A DNA stretch of 64,000 nucleotides, taken from the NCBI GenBank assembly GCA_001650955.1, contig LXYP01000014.1:32755-96754 (forward strand). Direction: 5' to 3'. The stretch's first letter is position 1. Each line of letters begins with the position of its first letter. The position numbers and the translations under genes were made by a program. The stretch is from Sphingomonadales bacterium EhC05 (GTDB lineage Bacteria > Pseudomonadota > Alphaproteobacteria > Sphingomonadales > Sphingomonadaceae). This document shows, piece by piece, positions 33,638-43,876 of this stretch. The notes under the pieces are model-generated. The model saw only the letters and a program-made list of their open reading frames with translations, was not told the DNA's origin and did no database searches.

Positions 33638-34879
33638 CTACTGATTTGCTACTAAGTCAATCTGGGTTGCGCCAATGTGAACGCGACGAAATAGACGACC
33701 ATTTTCGGCCCAAAAAATCATCAGCAAGGATCCGATTCCGCAAATTAGGAAACCCAACGCCAAGGGTAAGACGGTGCCATCAAATTGCAAGCCGATGGCC
33801 GCGCCGATCGCGGATGAAAGACCTGTGCGGGCGAAATTCTGAAATGAGGAAGCAACCCCGGCAACCTTTCCGAATGGCTGCATGGCAATCGAGCTGAAAT
33901 TTGCACCCGTAAAACCCACCATTGCCATTGATGGAACGAGGAGGGCGGTAAATGTCCAGATATTGATCCATCCCGCCATCGCCATCCCGAAATGAACGCA
34001 GGATACGACGATGAAGAAGACCAGTGCGGACTGCGATACCCTCCGCGCGCCAAAACGCGTGACAATGCGCGAATTGGCAAAGCTGGCAACCGACATGGCC
34101 CCTGCATTGAGGGCGAAAATATAGACGAATATGTCTGCGGCATCAAAAATGTCGAAGAAAATCTGCTGTGCCGTGGCAATATAGGCGAACAATGGCCCCA
34201 TCATCAGGCCGCTCGCCATCACATGACCGAAAGCATTGCGATGGAATAACACCTGATACCAGGCAGCGCCGATGCTGGCTGGATTAATCGGTGTTTTGTC
34301 GTCGGGATGCAGTGTCTCGGGAAGCCGAATCATCACCCACAGAAACAGCGCAATGCCGCTGAGCGAGAGGACCAGAAAAATCGCATGCCAGTCTCCTGTG
34401 GCGAATAATACAAATTGTCCCAGCATGGGTGCGATGATTGGAACGATCATGAAAACCATCATGATGGTCGACATTGTCCGGGCCATGGCATCGCCTTCAT
34501 AGCGATCCCGAATGATACTATTGGCCAGCACGCCCATCGCTGACGCGGCGAGCCCTTGGATGAATCGGGCAATCAGCAGCAAATCATAGTCCCAGGCGAA
34601 TGCGCATAAAACGCCAAATATTATATATATAGCAGCGGTGACCAGCAGGACTGGTTTTCGGCCATAGCGGTCGGCGAGTGAACCATATAGGATCGACCCC
34701 ATTGCCATGCCGTAGATATAAGAGGTGATGATCCATTGACGATCATTGGTTTCGGGCAGGCGAAAGTCATCAGAGATTAAGCCGAGCGCCGGTAGCATGA
34801 TGTCAATTGCCAGCGCATTGAGCGACATCAGGCTCGCCATCAGTATGATGAGCTCTTTTCGACCGATGGGGAAGGGCAT
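33638..34879 (-). CDS. MFS transporter, Bcr/CflA-type drug efflux
   Basis: A protein of about 413 residues with 12 predicted transmembrane helices. Motif A is SLADRYGRKPVLL (between helices 2 and 3). The first helix has SLMSLNALAIDIMLPALGLI, and RFIQGLAASAMGVLANSIIRD is the helix-4 motif of Bcr/CflA drug-proton antiporters. It exports toxic compounds across the inner membrane. ATG 34879 (MPFPIGRKELI) was chosen over a GTG at 34894; neither has a strong ribosome site. It is probably co-transcribed with the DUF2147 gene and is divergent from 34959. Confidence 0.9.
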   Translation of the reverse strand: MPFPIGRKELIILMASLMSLNALAIDIMLPALGLISDDFRLPETNDRQWIITSYIYGMAMGSILYGSLADRYGRKPVLLVTAAIYIIFGVLCAFAWDYDLLLIARFIQGLAASAMGVLANSIIRDRYEGDAMARTMSTIMMVFMIVPIIAPMLGQFVLFATGDWHAIFLVLSLSGIALFLWVMIRLPETLHPDDKTPINPASIGAAWYQVLFHRNAFGHVMASGLMMGPLFAYIATAQQIFFDIFDAADIFVYIFALNAGAMSVASFANSRIVTRFGARRVSQSALVFFIVVSCVHFGMAMAGWINIWTFTALLVPSMAMVGFTGANFSSIAMQPFGKVAGVASSFQNFARTGLSSAIGAAIGLQFDGTVLPLALGFLICGIGSLLMIFWAENGRLFRRVHIGATQIDLVANQ

Positions 34880-34958
34880 GGCTGACTTTTGCACCGGCGG
34901 GCTATGGCAACATATGGTGGGGGTGGCTATAGGTTATATTGATACGCAGGGGGTAGGA

Positions 34959-36527
34959 ATGATACGGATTGTCACGATATTACTGGCTCTGGCTGGCTTT
35001 CTTGGCGCGCTATTACCAGCTCAGGCAGCGAATGAATTGGCTGCGCCATCCTGCCGCGCCGCCTATGGAGATATTTGGGCGGACGGGAAAAATGCGGTTC
35101 CCAACCGAGAGATTGATGGTTCGTCGATCAAGACCGCATCAGACTTTATGCGCATGACCGCAACGCGCGAGGCCGGCCTGAAGATCGTGAAGGGTGGTGA
35201 TTTTTCCGGCTGGGATTTTTCCGGGATTCCACTGGCCAATGTCTGTTTCGAGGACAGTAAGCTGGCCGGCGCCAATTTTTCCGATGTGCGGGCACGAGCC
35301 ATCGGCTTTATTGAATCGGATCTGAGCGGATCCGATATGCGCGGAGCTCAAATGCCAGCGATATTGTTCCGCAATGTAAATCTCACCCATGTTGAGGCGC
35401 AAGGCGCGGATTTCAGCGGCGGTCATTTTGATGGCGGTTGGTTTGATGGCAGCGTGGCGGGCTGGAATATCGATGGTGCGAATATGTCGGGCTTCACCTT
35501 TGACTGCGGGATTACGTTGTCGGATGGTTGTCCGGTCTATCAGGGCGGCGATCCGCTCAGTGCCAATCGCGCAGATTTTACCGAAGCGCAGCTTCATAGC
35601 TTTAGCCTGTTTCATGTGGAACTGCAGGGGGCGATTCTAGATCGGACGATCATCGGTCCCGACCAATTGCTGGAATTGCGTGGAGCCGATATTCGCGGGG
35701 ATATCATCTTCAAGGGCGGCGATACTGACGTTCACATCACGCCGGATGAAATGACGATATTGCTGGAAAAAAATGCCGATCAGGAGGTGATCACATCCAA
35801 CCCTTCCTTTGACTGCTCTGATGCGCAGAGCAAAGTGGAAGAGGAAATATGTGGTGAATATGGGGATGGTCTGCGTCTTGCCGATCGCGATATCGCCGCG
35901 CTCTATAAACAGGCCAAAGCGGTAAATCCTTCGGTAAAGTTCAGTCAGATTCGCTGGTTGAAACAGCGCAATAGATGCAATGCTGAAGAATATGCAACCC
36001 AGTGTATTCAGGACAGCTATGGCGAGCGCAAAGGTCAATTGCTTGGCATGTTGGGTGAAAGCCAGTGGCTGGCGCCCGGCGAAGAAGCGCTGTTCATCGA
36101 TGATGTCTTGCCGCTCCCTGCCGAATTTGGACAAAGCGACCTGTTCGCGAGGATCACGCCCGCACTGGTCGGTGCTTCGCGGACCGACATATTGGTCAGG
36201 CGGCAGGCTGATGGTCTCTATGCAATTCAAGGATCAGCGGTCGGCGCAAATGCGCATCTGTGCAGCCTGTCTGCATCCCATCTCTATTTTGACGCCCAAA
36301 GCGGATGGTATATTCCGGTCTCCGAAGGCACGGCAACGCCGATATTCCGGATTTTTGACGGCCGGTTGGAGGTTTTTGCCAATGGTCGGCCGGATTATGA
36401 CACATATCCTGATGCGCTCGATTTTATCAGTTGCGGGATGCGTGCAAGCTTTCCCGAAACTCGCCGGATTGAGGTCAGCGCAGAAATATTGGAGAAATAT
36501 CGTCAGTCATTTGCAGAACAGATGTAG
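34959..36527 (+). CDS. Secreted pentapeptide-repeat protein with LprI-like domain
   Basis: This 522-residue protein has a signal peptide (MIRIVTILLALAGFLGALLP, cleavage near AQAAN). Residues about 80-250 are pentapeptide repeats of the A(D/N)Lxx type (FSGIPLANVCFEDSKLAGAN, ESDLSGSDMRGAQ, GADFSGGHFDGGWFDG), forming a right-handed quadrilateral helix. At about 285-370 a lysozyme-inhibitor LprI-like (DUF1311) segment has SFDCSDAQSKVEEEICG and the WLKQRNRC motif with paired cysteines. The C-terminal 150 residues are unassigned. ATG 34959 follows AGGGGGTAGGA. Role unknown; periplasmic lysozyme resistance is one possibility. Confidence 0.82.
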   Translation: MIRIVTILLALAGFLGALLPAQAANELAAPSCRAAYGDIWADGKNAVPNREIDGSSIKTASDFMRMTATREAGLKIVKGGDFSGWDFSGIPLANVCFEDSKLAGANFSDVRARAIGFIESDLSGSDMRGAQMPAILFRNVNLTHVEAQGADFSGGHFDGGWFDGSVAGWNIDGANMSGFTFDCGITLSDGCPVYQGGDPLSANRADFTEAQLHSFSLFHVELQGAILDRTIIGPDQLLELRGADIRGDIIFKGGDTDVHITPDEMTILLEKNADQEVITSNPSFDCSDAQSKVEEEICGEYGDGLRLADRDIAALYKQAKAVNPSVKFSQIRWLKQRNRCNAEEYATQCIQDSYGERKGQLLGMLGESQWLAPGEEALFIDDVLPLPAEFGQSDLFARITPALVGASRTDILVRRQADGLYAIQGSAVGANAHLCSLSASHLYFDAQSGWYIPVSEGTATPIFRIFDGRLEVFANGRPDYDTYPDALDFISCGMRASFPETRRIEVSAEILEKYRQSFAEQM

Positions 36528-36569
36528 CGCCATCTCCCCAACCAGAGCAACCCAGGCTAGCAGAGTGAT

Positions 36570-37691
36570 ATGACCGAATCCGCCCCTGATCTGCTCCAGC
36601 GGAAGATCATCCATATTGATATGGATGCTTTTTTCGCGAGCGTTGAGCAGCGCGACGATCCGGAGCTGCAAGGCAAACCGGTTGCGGTTGGTGGATCATC
36701 CAAACGGGGTGTTGTGGCGGCGGCTTCCTATGAGGCTCGGGAATATGGCGTGCGCTCGGCGATGCCATCGATCACTGCCAAACGGCGCTGCCCTGACCTG
36801 ATCTTTGTGAAGCACCGCTTTCATGTCTACCGCGAGGTGTCGCAGCAGATCCGGGCGATATTTCGGATGCATAGCGAATTGGTCGAACCGCTGTCACTGG
36901 ACGAGGCCTTTATCGACGTGACCCAGGACAAGATGGGTATCGGCAATGCGACACGGATTGCCGAAATGATCCGCGCGGAAATCAAGAAGCAGACCAACCT
37001 GACCGCAAGCGCTGGAGTCAGCTATAATAAATTTCTCGCTAAAATTGCGTCTGACCAGAACAAGCCGGATGGCATTTGCGTGATCAAGCCGCATCAGGGC
37101 GCGGATTTCGTCGCGCAATTGCCGGTGCGGCGCTTCTTTGGTGTCGGGCCCAAAACGGCGGAGCGGATGGCGAAGCTGAATATCCATAATGGCGCTGATC
37201 TTCGTGCCCAGTCGGAGGATTTTCTCCGACAGCATTTCGGCAAGTCGGCAGGCTATCTGTTTCGCGCGTCTCGCGGAGTCGATCATCGGGAAGTCCGGGC
37301 AGATCGAATCCGCAAATCAGTGGGCGGCGAGCGGACCTATGGCGATGATCTTGTCACCGATAGTGATCTGCAGGATGCGTTTGAAAATATCATCGATATT
37401 GTCTGGAACAGTATCGAAAAATCCGGAGCGCGGGGCCGGACCGTCACGCTCAAGGCCAAATATGCCGACTTCCGCCAGGTGACCCGGTCCCATTCGGTGG
37501 ATCATTATGTCGCGGACAAGAATGAATTTGCCGCGATTGGCAGGGAATTGCTGGAGCAGATCATGCCGGTTGAAAATGGTGTGCGGCTCTTGGGCCTGAC
37601 CCTTGCCAATCTCGAAGGTGCAGAAGCGGCAGACGCAAGGTCCACCGCTTCAGTTCATGATGCAAACCAGTCGACCTTTGATTTCGACTAG
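36570..37691 (+). CDS. dinB: DNA polymerase IV
   Basis: This 373-residue Y-family translesion polymerase has the palm metal ligands Asp17 in IIHIDMDAFF and Asp111/Glu112 in LSLDEAFIDVT. Other family blocks are AASYEAREYGVRSAM, SAGVSYNKFLAKIASDQNKP, RRFFGVGPKTAERM (HhH) and little-finger residues. No LexA-box-like sequence was identified with confidence upstream. It copies past damaged bases with low fidelity. It starts 42 nt after the pentapeptide-repeat gene and overlaps the convergent TonB-receptor stop by four bases. Confidence 0.95.
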   Translation: MTESAPDLLQRKIIHIDMDAFFASVEQRDDPELQGKPVAVGGSSKRGVVAAASYEAREYGVRSAMPSITAKRRCPDLIFVKHRFHVYREVSQQIRAIFRMHSELVEPLSLDEAFIDVTQDKMGIGNATRIAEMIRAEIKKQTNLTASAGVSYNKFLAKIASDQNKPDGICVIKPHQGADFVAQLPVRRFFGVGPKTAERMAKLNIHNGADLRAQSEDFLRQHFGKSAGYLFRASRGVDHREVRADRIRKSVGGERTYGDDLVTDSDLQDAFENIIDIVWNSIEKSGARGRTVTLKAKYADFRQVTRSHSVDHYVADKNEFAAIGRELLEQIMPVENGVRLLGLTLANLEGAEAADARSTASVHDANQSTFDFD

Positions 37692-40033
37692 AATCTAAAT
37701 CCCGCTTCGACACCCCAAATCCGTGGTTCGTTGACGAAGCCGGTGAGATTGTTGAAATCGATCGCGCCCACCGCCGATTGATCATTGGTGATGTTGCGGA
37801 CGAATCCGGCGACATCGAAACTGTCGGTTTTATATCCAAGACGCAATCCGCCTTCGAGCTGACGCTGGTCTTGAAATTCGACCGATTCGTAGAGGAAGAA
37901 GTTGATCTTGGAACGATAGGACCAGTCGGTAAATGCGTAGATTTCTCCATCGCCGACAGGAATGCTGTAGCGTGCTGTCCAGTTGGCAATCCAGCGCGGA
38001 GCCTGTGGGAGGCTGTTCCCATCTATGCTGACAATCGCCGCTGAAAAGGGCGCTGCAGCAACCACAATCGGATCAAGCGGCGTACAGAGCGACACATTGG
38101 GGAATGTATCGACCCGGGTGGCGCCGCAAGCCGCGGTGGTCAGGCCGGTATCCTGAATTTCGGTATTATTATAGCTCAGGCTGACCGAGAGCAGCAGTTC
38201 GGGTATCGGTTTCAGCTCCGCATCCATCTCAAAACCATAGCCGCGCACATTATCGGCATTGATCAGGCGGTTGGCATTGATCCCGCCGCCCACAGCAGTG
38301 AGCTGGGCATTGTCGAGATTATAAAGAAAACCATTGATATTGAAGCGGCCCCGACCATCAAGGAAGGTGGTTTTGACGCCAGCTTCATAGGACAGAATGG
38401 TCTCGGATTGACCCACAGTGACTCCATCTTCCAGCGGTGTCGCGGTGGCTGGCGGGAATAATATCCGGCCCTGAATACTTGGCGCGCGGTAGCCTTTGGC
38501 GACCCGTGCGTAGAGATTGATATCGTCGGTTGCAGCATAGGTGATGCTGGCATCCCAGGTGATATTGTCATCGGAGACGGAACGGGACACGTTGCCCAGC
38601 GGATTCTGGAGAAACCCGGGAAACTGGCTATCGCGTGTCCGTGCGACAAAATAATCGCGTTCGTCATTATTGTAGCGCAGGCCGCCGGTGACGCTCAGCT
38701 GATCGGTGAGCGCATAGGTCAACGACCCGAAGATACCGAAAGCTTCGCTGTCCTGGCGCTGGCTGACGAAGATATTGATGCCGCCCGGCGCATTAAACGG
38801 ATCGCCGAGCGTCGAGTAATTTTCGCTCTCGATCCGCAGCCGTTCGTCAAAATAGAAGATGCCTGCCTGATAGCTGAGCGGGCCGCCATCATTGCTTTCC
38901 AAGCGCAATTCCTGCGTGAACTGGCTGAGCTTTGGGACGCTGTCGCGGGTTTCAGCGGTGAAGGGGATATTGCCCGGGCCAAATAGCGCGGGCGGCAGGA
39001 AATTGGCACCAAAGCCACCATCGACATCGCCGACCGAAGTCGCATTGCCGGTCCAGTAGCTGGTCACGGATATGAGCGAAACAGGCCCGAAATCATGGCT
39101 GAGGCGGCCTGCGAGATTATAGGTTTTGACCTTCTGTTCATTCTGCCCGTCGACCGCGACCTGATCCCGCTGAAAATTGGCGTTGAGACCTTCCTGACCG
39201 CGAGTGAACACATTGGCGCGAAACACGCGGGCGGTGCCGTCAAGATTGCGATATTGGCCGGTGAGCAGTAGTTCCGTGTCATCGGTTGGAGCGATCAAAA
39301 GCTGCAGCCGCGCCGCAAATTCATCATAGCCTTCAAAGGCGTTATTTTCCGGTGCAGATGGGTTGATATTATCGACCCAGCCGTCTTGCCGCTGATAGAG
39401 GCCGGAAACGCGCGCTGATACGCCATCACCCAAGGGGAGATTGATCGCCGCTTCTGCGTTAACCGCATTAAACCGTCCGTAGCTGACCCGGCCATAGCCG
39501 CTCAGGTCATCCTTTGGTTTGACCGAGTCAAATTTGACCACACCCGCTGGCGTGTTGCGACCGAACAAGGTGCCTTGCGGACCACGAAGAACTTCGACGC
39601 GTTCAAGGTCAAAAATCGGAAAGCCCTTCAGGATCGGATTTTCGAGAACGACATCATCATAAACGACACTGACTGGCTGTGATGCATTGAAATCAAAGTC
39701 GGTGTTGCCCAGGCCGCGAATATAGAAGCGCGGGAAGGTACGGCCAAAGGACGATTCCACCACCAGACTCGGTACGCGAGCGGACAAAGCTCGGATATCC
39801 TGACCGCCGGCGCCGATGGCGGCAAGCCTTTCGTCGCTCAATGTCGAGATCGACAGCGGCACATCTTGTTGATCCTGTTCACGACGTTGGGCCGTTACAA
39901 CAATAACGCCGAGTCCGTCCGGATTGTCGGCAGATGTTTCATCCTGTGCGGCAACGGCTTGCGACATGCTGCCTGCGAGCAACGCTCCAACGACGGCAGT
40001 ATGAGAGATAGCGGAAGGTAATATGCGACGCAT
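37688..40033 (-). CDS. TonB-dependent outer-membrane receptor
   Basis: This 781-residue receptor has a signal peptide (MRRILPSAISHTAVVGALLA, cleavage near AVAAQD). A TonB box-like segment, GVIVVTAQRRE (about 43-53), comes next. The plug domain has the motif RVEVLRGPQGTLFGRNTPAGV, and 22 predicted beta-strands end in the terminal Phe of EAGFRF. It imports ligands such as siderophores or plant-derived oligomers with TonB energy; the ligand is not evident. The gene is monocistronic. The 195-nt interval to gshA contains only its leader and no other gene. Confidence 0.93.
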   Translation of the reverse strand: MRRILPSAISHTAVVGALLAGSMSQAVAAQDETSADNPDGLGVIVVTAQRREQDQQDVPLSISTLSDERLAAIGAGGQDIRALSARVPSLVVESSFGRTFPRFYIRGLGNTDFDFNASQPVSVVYDDVVLENPILKGFPIFDLERVEVLRGPQGTLFGRNTPAGVVKFDSVKPKDDLSGYGRVSYGRFNAVNAEAAINLPLGDGVSARVSGLYQRQDGWVDNINPSAPENNAFEGYDEFAARLQLLIAPTDDTELLLTGQYRNLDGTARVFRANVFTRGQEGLNANFQRDQVAVDGQNEQKVKTYNLAGRLSHDFGPVSLISVTSYWTGNATSVGDVDGGFGANFLPPALFGPGNIPFTAETRDSVPKLSQFTQELRLESNDGGPLSYQAGIFYFDERLRIESENYSTLGDPFNAPGGINIFVSQRQDSEAFGIFGSLTYALTDQLSVTGGLRYNNDERDYFVARTRDSQFPGFLQNPLGNVSRSVSDDNITWDASITYAATDDINLYARVAKGYRAPSIQGRILFPPATATPLEDGVTVGQSETILSYEAGVKTTFLDGRGRFNINGFLYNLDNAQLTAVGGGINANRLINADNVRGYGFEMDAELKPIPELLLSVSLSYNNTEIQDTGLTTAACGATRVDTFPNVSLCTPLDPIVVAAAPFSAAIVSIDGNSLPQAPRWIANWTARYSIPVGDGEIYAFTDWSYRSKINFFLYESVEFQDQRQLEGGLRLGYKTDSFDVAGFVRNITNDQSAVGAIDFNNLTGFVNEPRIWGVEAGFRF

Positions 40034-40228
40034 GATGAAATTCTCCGGCGATGGTCTGTGAAATGACTCGGAAGCCCTGATTTCCGTGAAATTTACGCCT
40101 GAAGGGAAAAAATGGCGCTGGTCAAGCTTACACCAGTGTCAATTGAAACGATCGGCGTCATTCAGTCTCAACTGTTGCGCATATACAACATTTTGGGAGT
40201 TCGGACCATTTTGGGCCCAGATCTGGTA

Positions 40229-41602
40229 TCAGAAACTCAGCTCGTCATAAATCTTGCTGACATCGCCATTCCAATCCCCATGATATCTGTCGAGCAATTG
40301 CGCTGCGGGGGACTTGCCTTTGGCAACCACATCACGCAGCGGATCGAGGAATCCACTTTCATTGTCGCCGCTGGTGTTGAGCCGGCCCCGGGCAGTTAAT
40401 CCGGATGAAGCGATTTCCAATATCTCGCCGGCCAAGTCGAGCAGTTTGCCGCCATTGGGAATTGGTGCATCGAGACCCTGTTCTGGAACTGCGTTACGCA
40501 GCGCTTCACGTTCTTCCATAGTCCAGCCTTTGACACGATCCCATGCGGCATCAAGTGCAGTCTGGTCATATAGCAAGCCAACCCAGAATGCCGGCAATGC
40601 GCATATCCGGTTCCACGGCCCGCCATCGGCACCGCGCATTTCGAGAAAGCTCTTGAGGCGTACTTCCGGAAAGGCCGTCGACAGATGGTCGTTCCAATCA
40701 GATATTGAGGGCTTCTCACCGGGCAGAACAGACAGTTCTCCCTTCAGGAAATCGCGAAAACTAAGGCCCGCTGCGTCGATATATTTGCCATCGCGGAAGA
40801 CGAAATACATCGGGACATCAAGCATATATTGGGCGTAGCGCTCATATCCGAAATTGTCTTCGAACACGAACGGGAGCATGCCGGTGCGATGCGGGTCGGT
40901 ATCCGACCAGATGTGGCTGCGAAAACTCTGATAACCGTTGGGTTTGTTTTCCGTGAACGGCGAATTGGCAAATAGCGCGGTTGCCAGCGGCTGCAATGCC
41001 AGGCCGACGCGAAACTTCTGGGCCATGTCCGCTTCGCTAGAATAATCGAGATTTACCTGGATTGTGCATGTGCGCAGCATCATGTCGAGACCAAGTTCAC
41101 CAACGCGCGGCATATGGTCTAGCATGATCCCGTAACGACCTTTGGGCATGATCGGAAGTTCGGCGCGTGTTTTGTCCGGCCACATACCGAGGCCCAAGAA
41201 GCCTTTTCCGGTCTTTTGACCTATGGCTTTGACTTGCTGCAGATGGCGGCCGGTCTCATTGCATGTTTCGTGCAGATTTTCGAGCGGAGCTCCGGACAAT
41301 TCCAGTTGTCCTGCCGGTTCCAGGCTGACAGTGCCGTCATCGCCGGCCATAGCGATGACTTTTCCATTCTCCTCAACTGGCTTCCAGCCAAATTCCTGCA
41401 AAGCGAGGAGGAGGTCCTTTATGCCACCGGGTTCGTCATAGCTCGGGGCATGGTGGTCGGTCGTACAATAGACGAACTTCTCATGTTCGGTGCCGATCCG
41501 CCACTGCTCTTTGGGTTTCTCGCCACCTTGCATCGGTTCGATGAGTTGGCTGATATCCTCAATGATGGGATCGTTGCTATTTGAAACCTGTCTTGTGCTC
41601 AT
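40229..41602 (-). CDS. gshA: Glutamate-cysteine ligase (class 3, plant/proteobacterial type)
   Basis: This 457-residue enzyme makes gamma-glutamylcysteine, the first step in glutathione synthesis. Family blocks seen are WRIGTEHEKFVY, ISQLIEPMQGGEKP, GDDGTVSLEPAGQLELSGAP, MMLRTCTIQVNLDYSSEADM, ALFANSPFTENKPNGYQSFR and EMRGADGGPWNRICALPAFW. The length suits the class. It is downstream of the YqaA-like and alanine-symporter genes on the same strand, with gaps of 74 and 61 nt, so an operon is plausible. It fits glutathione-related genes elsewhere in the window (GFA, MAPEG). Confidence 0.94.
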   Translation of the reverse strand: MSTRQVSNSNDPIIEDISQLIEPMQGGEKPKEQWRIGTEHEKFVYCTTDHHAPSYDEPGGIKDLLLALQEFGWKPVEENGKVIAMAGDDGTVSLEPAGQLELSGAPLENLHETCNETGRHLQQVKAIGQKTGKGFLGLGMWPDKTRAELPIMPKGRYGIMLDHMPRVGELGLDMMLRTCTIQVNLDYSSEADMAQKFRVGLALQPLATALFANSPFTENKPNGYQSFRSHIWSDTDPHRTGMLPFVFEDNFGYERYAQYMLDVPMYFVFRDGKYIDAAGLSFRDFLKGELSVLPGEKPSISDWNDHLSTAFPEVRLKSFLEMRGADGGPWNRICALPAFWVGLLYDQTALDAAWDRVKGWTMEEREALRNAVPEQGLDAPIPNGGKLLDLAGEILEIASSGLTARGRLNTSGDNESGFLDPLRDVVAKGKSPAAQLLDRYHGDWNGDVSKIYDELSF

Positions 41603-41676
41603 GCTGACGCCTTAGAAAATGAATGGCGACGAAGCCAATTAAAAAAAGCATTTGCGCTGAAAGCTTTTATTCGCCG

Positions 41677-42258
41677 TCAGAGCAAGTAACGAACCGCGAT
41701 AAAACCGCCGACAAACAGCACGCCGCCGACGGTAGTGGCCAAGGCGAAATTCTTGTCGATCCATTCTTTCATCGGTGGGCCGAAGTAACGCAGCAAAATT
41801 GCGACAAGAAAAAACCGCGCGGAACGGGCGATAATCGCAGCGCCGATCAATATATATATCGGCATTGCGGTACTGCCGGCAGCAATGGTTATGACCTTGA
41901 ACGGCAGGGGCGTGAAACCGGCCAGCAGAACCACAATCCAGCCCTGTTCATTGAAATTCTGGGCGAAGACGTCAAATTTCTCTGCTGCGCCATAAAAATC
42001 GAGAATGGCAATCCCGACAGTTTCAAACAGGAAATAGCCAATTGCATAGCCTAGCAATGCGCCCAAAACCGATGAAATCGTGCAGACAAGCGCATACCAA
42101 TAGGACCGTTCCGGCTTTGCCAGGCACATCGGCGCCAGCATGACGTCAGGGGGTATCGGAAAGAAGCTCGATTCCGCAAAACTGATTCCCGAAAGCCATT
42201 TGGTTGCTTGAGGGTGGCCGGCCTTTTCCAGCATCCATTCGTAAAGGCGTTTGAGCAT
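41677..42258 (-). CDS. YqaA-family (DedA/SNARE-associated) membrane protein
   Basis: This 193-residue integral membrane protein has four to five hydrophobic segments. It shows the VTT/DedA-like pattern SFFPIPPDVMLAPMCLAKPE and AGFTPLPFKVITIAAGSTAM with polar re-entrant residues (the F-x-P-x-P and G-x-T-P-x-P motifs). Members of this superfamily are linked to lipid (undecaprenyl-phosphate or polyprenyl) flipping and membrane homeostasis. It lies between the symporter and gshA on the minus strand. Confidence 0.85.
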   Translation of the reverse strand: MLKRLYEWMLEKAGHPQATKWLSGISFAESSFFPIPPDVMLAPMCLAKPERSYWYALVCTISSVLGALLGYAIGYFLFETVGIAILDFYGAAEKFDVFAQNFNEQGWIVVLLAGFTPLPFKVITIAAGSTAMPIYILIGAAIIARSARFFLVAILLRYFGPPMKEWIDKNFALATTVGGVLFVGGFIAVRYLL

Positions 42259-42319
42259 CGTCAGTCTTTCCTTGGATCGGATTACTTATAATGAATCTAC
42301 TAGAGATTGATTAATCAGG

Positions 42320-43876
42320 TCAGTGACCCGGCCCGCCGGAGATTTCTTCAAGCAGCTCTTTGGGGGTTTCGCGGCCATGATCAGTACCGGCAGCTCGATC
42401 GCCCTTGGCCAAAGCGAAGACAACGCCAGACAAGGCCAGTAATGCGACTATATTCGGGAGGGTCATAACGGCGTTGGAAATATCACCCAGGCGCCAAACC
42501 GTTTCGAGATTTTGATATGATCCAACGTAAATGACCACACACCAGAGACAGCGCCATATGAAATGCAGTCGCTGTTCGCCCTTGAGATTTGATCCCGGGA
42601 CCAGATCGTAGAGATATGTGATCGCGCGTTCGCCGTAATAGCTCCATGTTAACAAGGTCGTGAATACGAACAATATGAGCGCGATTGACACGATCAACGT
42701 GCCAATCGGAATGCCGAATACCAGAAACGGGAATGCGGCGGCATAGGCGCCAGACGTCATGGCAAAGCCATTGAGATCGGATTGCCATGCATGTTCCACT
42801 GCCTGTTTGACACCGTTGGCATCGGTCACGGTAAAATCACCAGCGACGGTCAACATGACCAGTGCGGTCATGGTACAGATAACGATGGTGTCGATAAATG
42901 TGCCCATCATCGCGAAGCGGCCTTGCGCCGCTGGATCGTTGGTTTGCGCGACAGCATGAGCGATCGGAGTGGACCCTTGTCCAGCCTCGTTCGAGAATAG
43001 ACCACGCGCAACGCCAGCCCGGATCGCGATCATGATCATCGCCCCGAGAAAACCGCCCGCTGCGGCATCATAGCCGAACGCGCCTGCAAAAATGCGGTAA
43101 AAGGTTTCCGGCAGATAGGGGAGATTTATCATCAAGGCGGCAAACGCCATGATCAAATAAGCTCCGGCCATCCAGGGCACGATGGTTTCTGCGACCTTGC
43201 CGATTGATTTAATGCCACCGATAATCACCGCAAAAACGGCAATGGCCGCAACCGCTCCGCCGATCCATTCTTCAACACCGAATAGTTCATTGGCGCTGTC
43301 GCCCAGGCTGTTGGCCTGAATGCCATTGCCGGTGACCAAAGCGGAAAAGAGCGCGCCGAGACAGAAGAGTACGGCCAGCCAGGTCCATTTCGGACCGAGG
43401 CCATAAGTGATATAGGTCATCGGACCGCCTCGATATGTGCCGTCGGCAGCCTGCGAGCGGAAACGAATAGCCAGCGAACCTTCGGCAAAGGCAAGCGCCA
43501 TTCCGAAAAGTGCGGTCACCCACATCCAGAATATTGCGCCTGGGCCACCCAAGGTAATTGCAGTTGCTACACCTGCGAGATTGCCGGTCCCAACCTGCCC
43601 GGAAAGCGCAGTTGATAGCGCGGCAAATGGCGAAATTTCGCCTGCACCTTTGTTCTTGGACTTTTTGAAAAGACCGCCCAATGCGGGAAATAACTGTCGG
43701 AGCGGATATCCTTTCAATCCGATCATGAGGTAGAGGCCAGCCCCCAGAAGGATGATCACCATCGGTGGCAGCGGTTGACCCAAAATCGGGATCAGAGGTT
43801 CACCATTCCATGTCCCCAACCAGATCAGGTCTGAAACCGCCGTGACGCGGTCGATCAACGTTGGTGCTACACTCAC
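42320..43876 (-). CDS. Sodium:alanine symporter (AGCS family)
   Basis: This 518-residue polytopic protein has about 11 predicted helices. AGCS family features are VTALFGMALAFAEGSLAIRF, GGPMTYITYGLG, EAGQGSTPIAHAVAQTNDPA (the FSNEAGQGS motif binding Na+ and substrate) and TLLTWSYYGERAI. It takes up alanine or glycine with sodium across the inner membrane. It is the first gene of the probable run leading to YqaA and gshA, and could supply glycine for glutathione synthesis, which is inference. Confidence 0.92.
   Translation of the reverse strand: MSVAPTLIDRVTAVSDLIWLGTWNGEPLIPILGQPLPPMVIILLGAGLYLMIGLKGYPLRQLFPALGGLFKKSKNKGAGEISPFAALSTALSGQVGTGNLAGVATAITLGGPGAIFWMWVTALFGMALAFAEGSLAIRFRSQAADGTYRGGPMTYITYGLGPKWTWLAVLFCLGALFSALVTGNGIQANSLGDSANELFGVEEWIGGAVAAIAVFAVIIGGIKSIGKVAETIVPWMAGAYLIMAFAALMINLPYLPETFYRIFAGAFGYDAAAGGFLGAMIMIAIRAGVARGLFSNEAGQGSTPIAHAVAQTNDPAAQGRFAMMGTFIDTIVICTMTALVMLTVAGDFTVTDANGVKQAVEHAWQSDLNGFAMTSGAYAAAFPFLVFGIPIGTLIVSIALILFVFTTLLTWSYYGERAITYLYDLVPGSNLKGEQRLHFIWRCLWCVVIYVGSYQNLETVWRLGDISNAVMTLPNIVALLALSGVVFALAKGDRAAGTDHGRETPKELLEEISGGPGH

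Noticed and set aside
40112..40399. 95-codon plus-strand ORF upstream of the TonB receptor
   Set aside because: More than half overlaps gshA in antisense and no family feature or ribosome site is seen.
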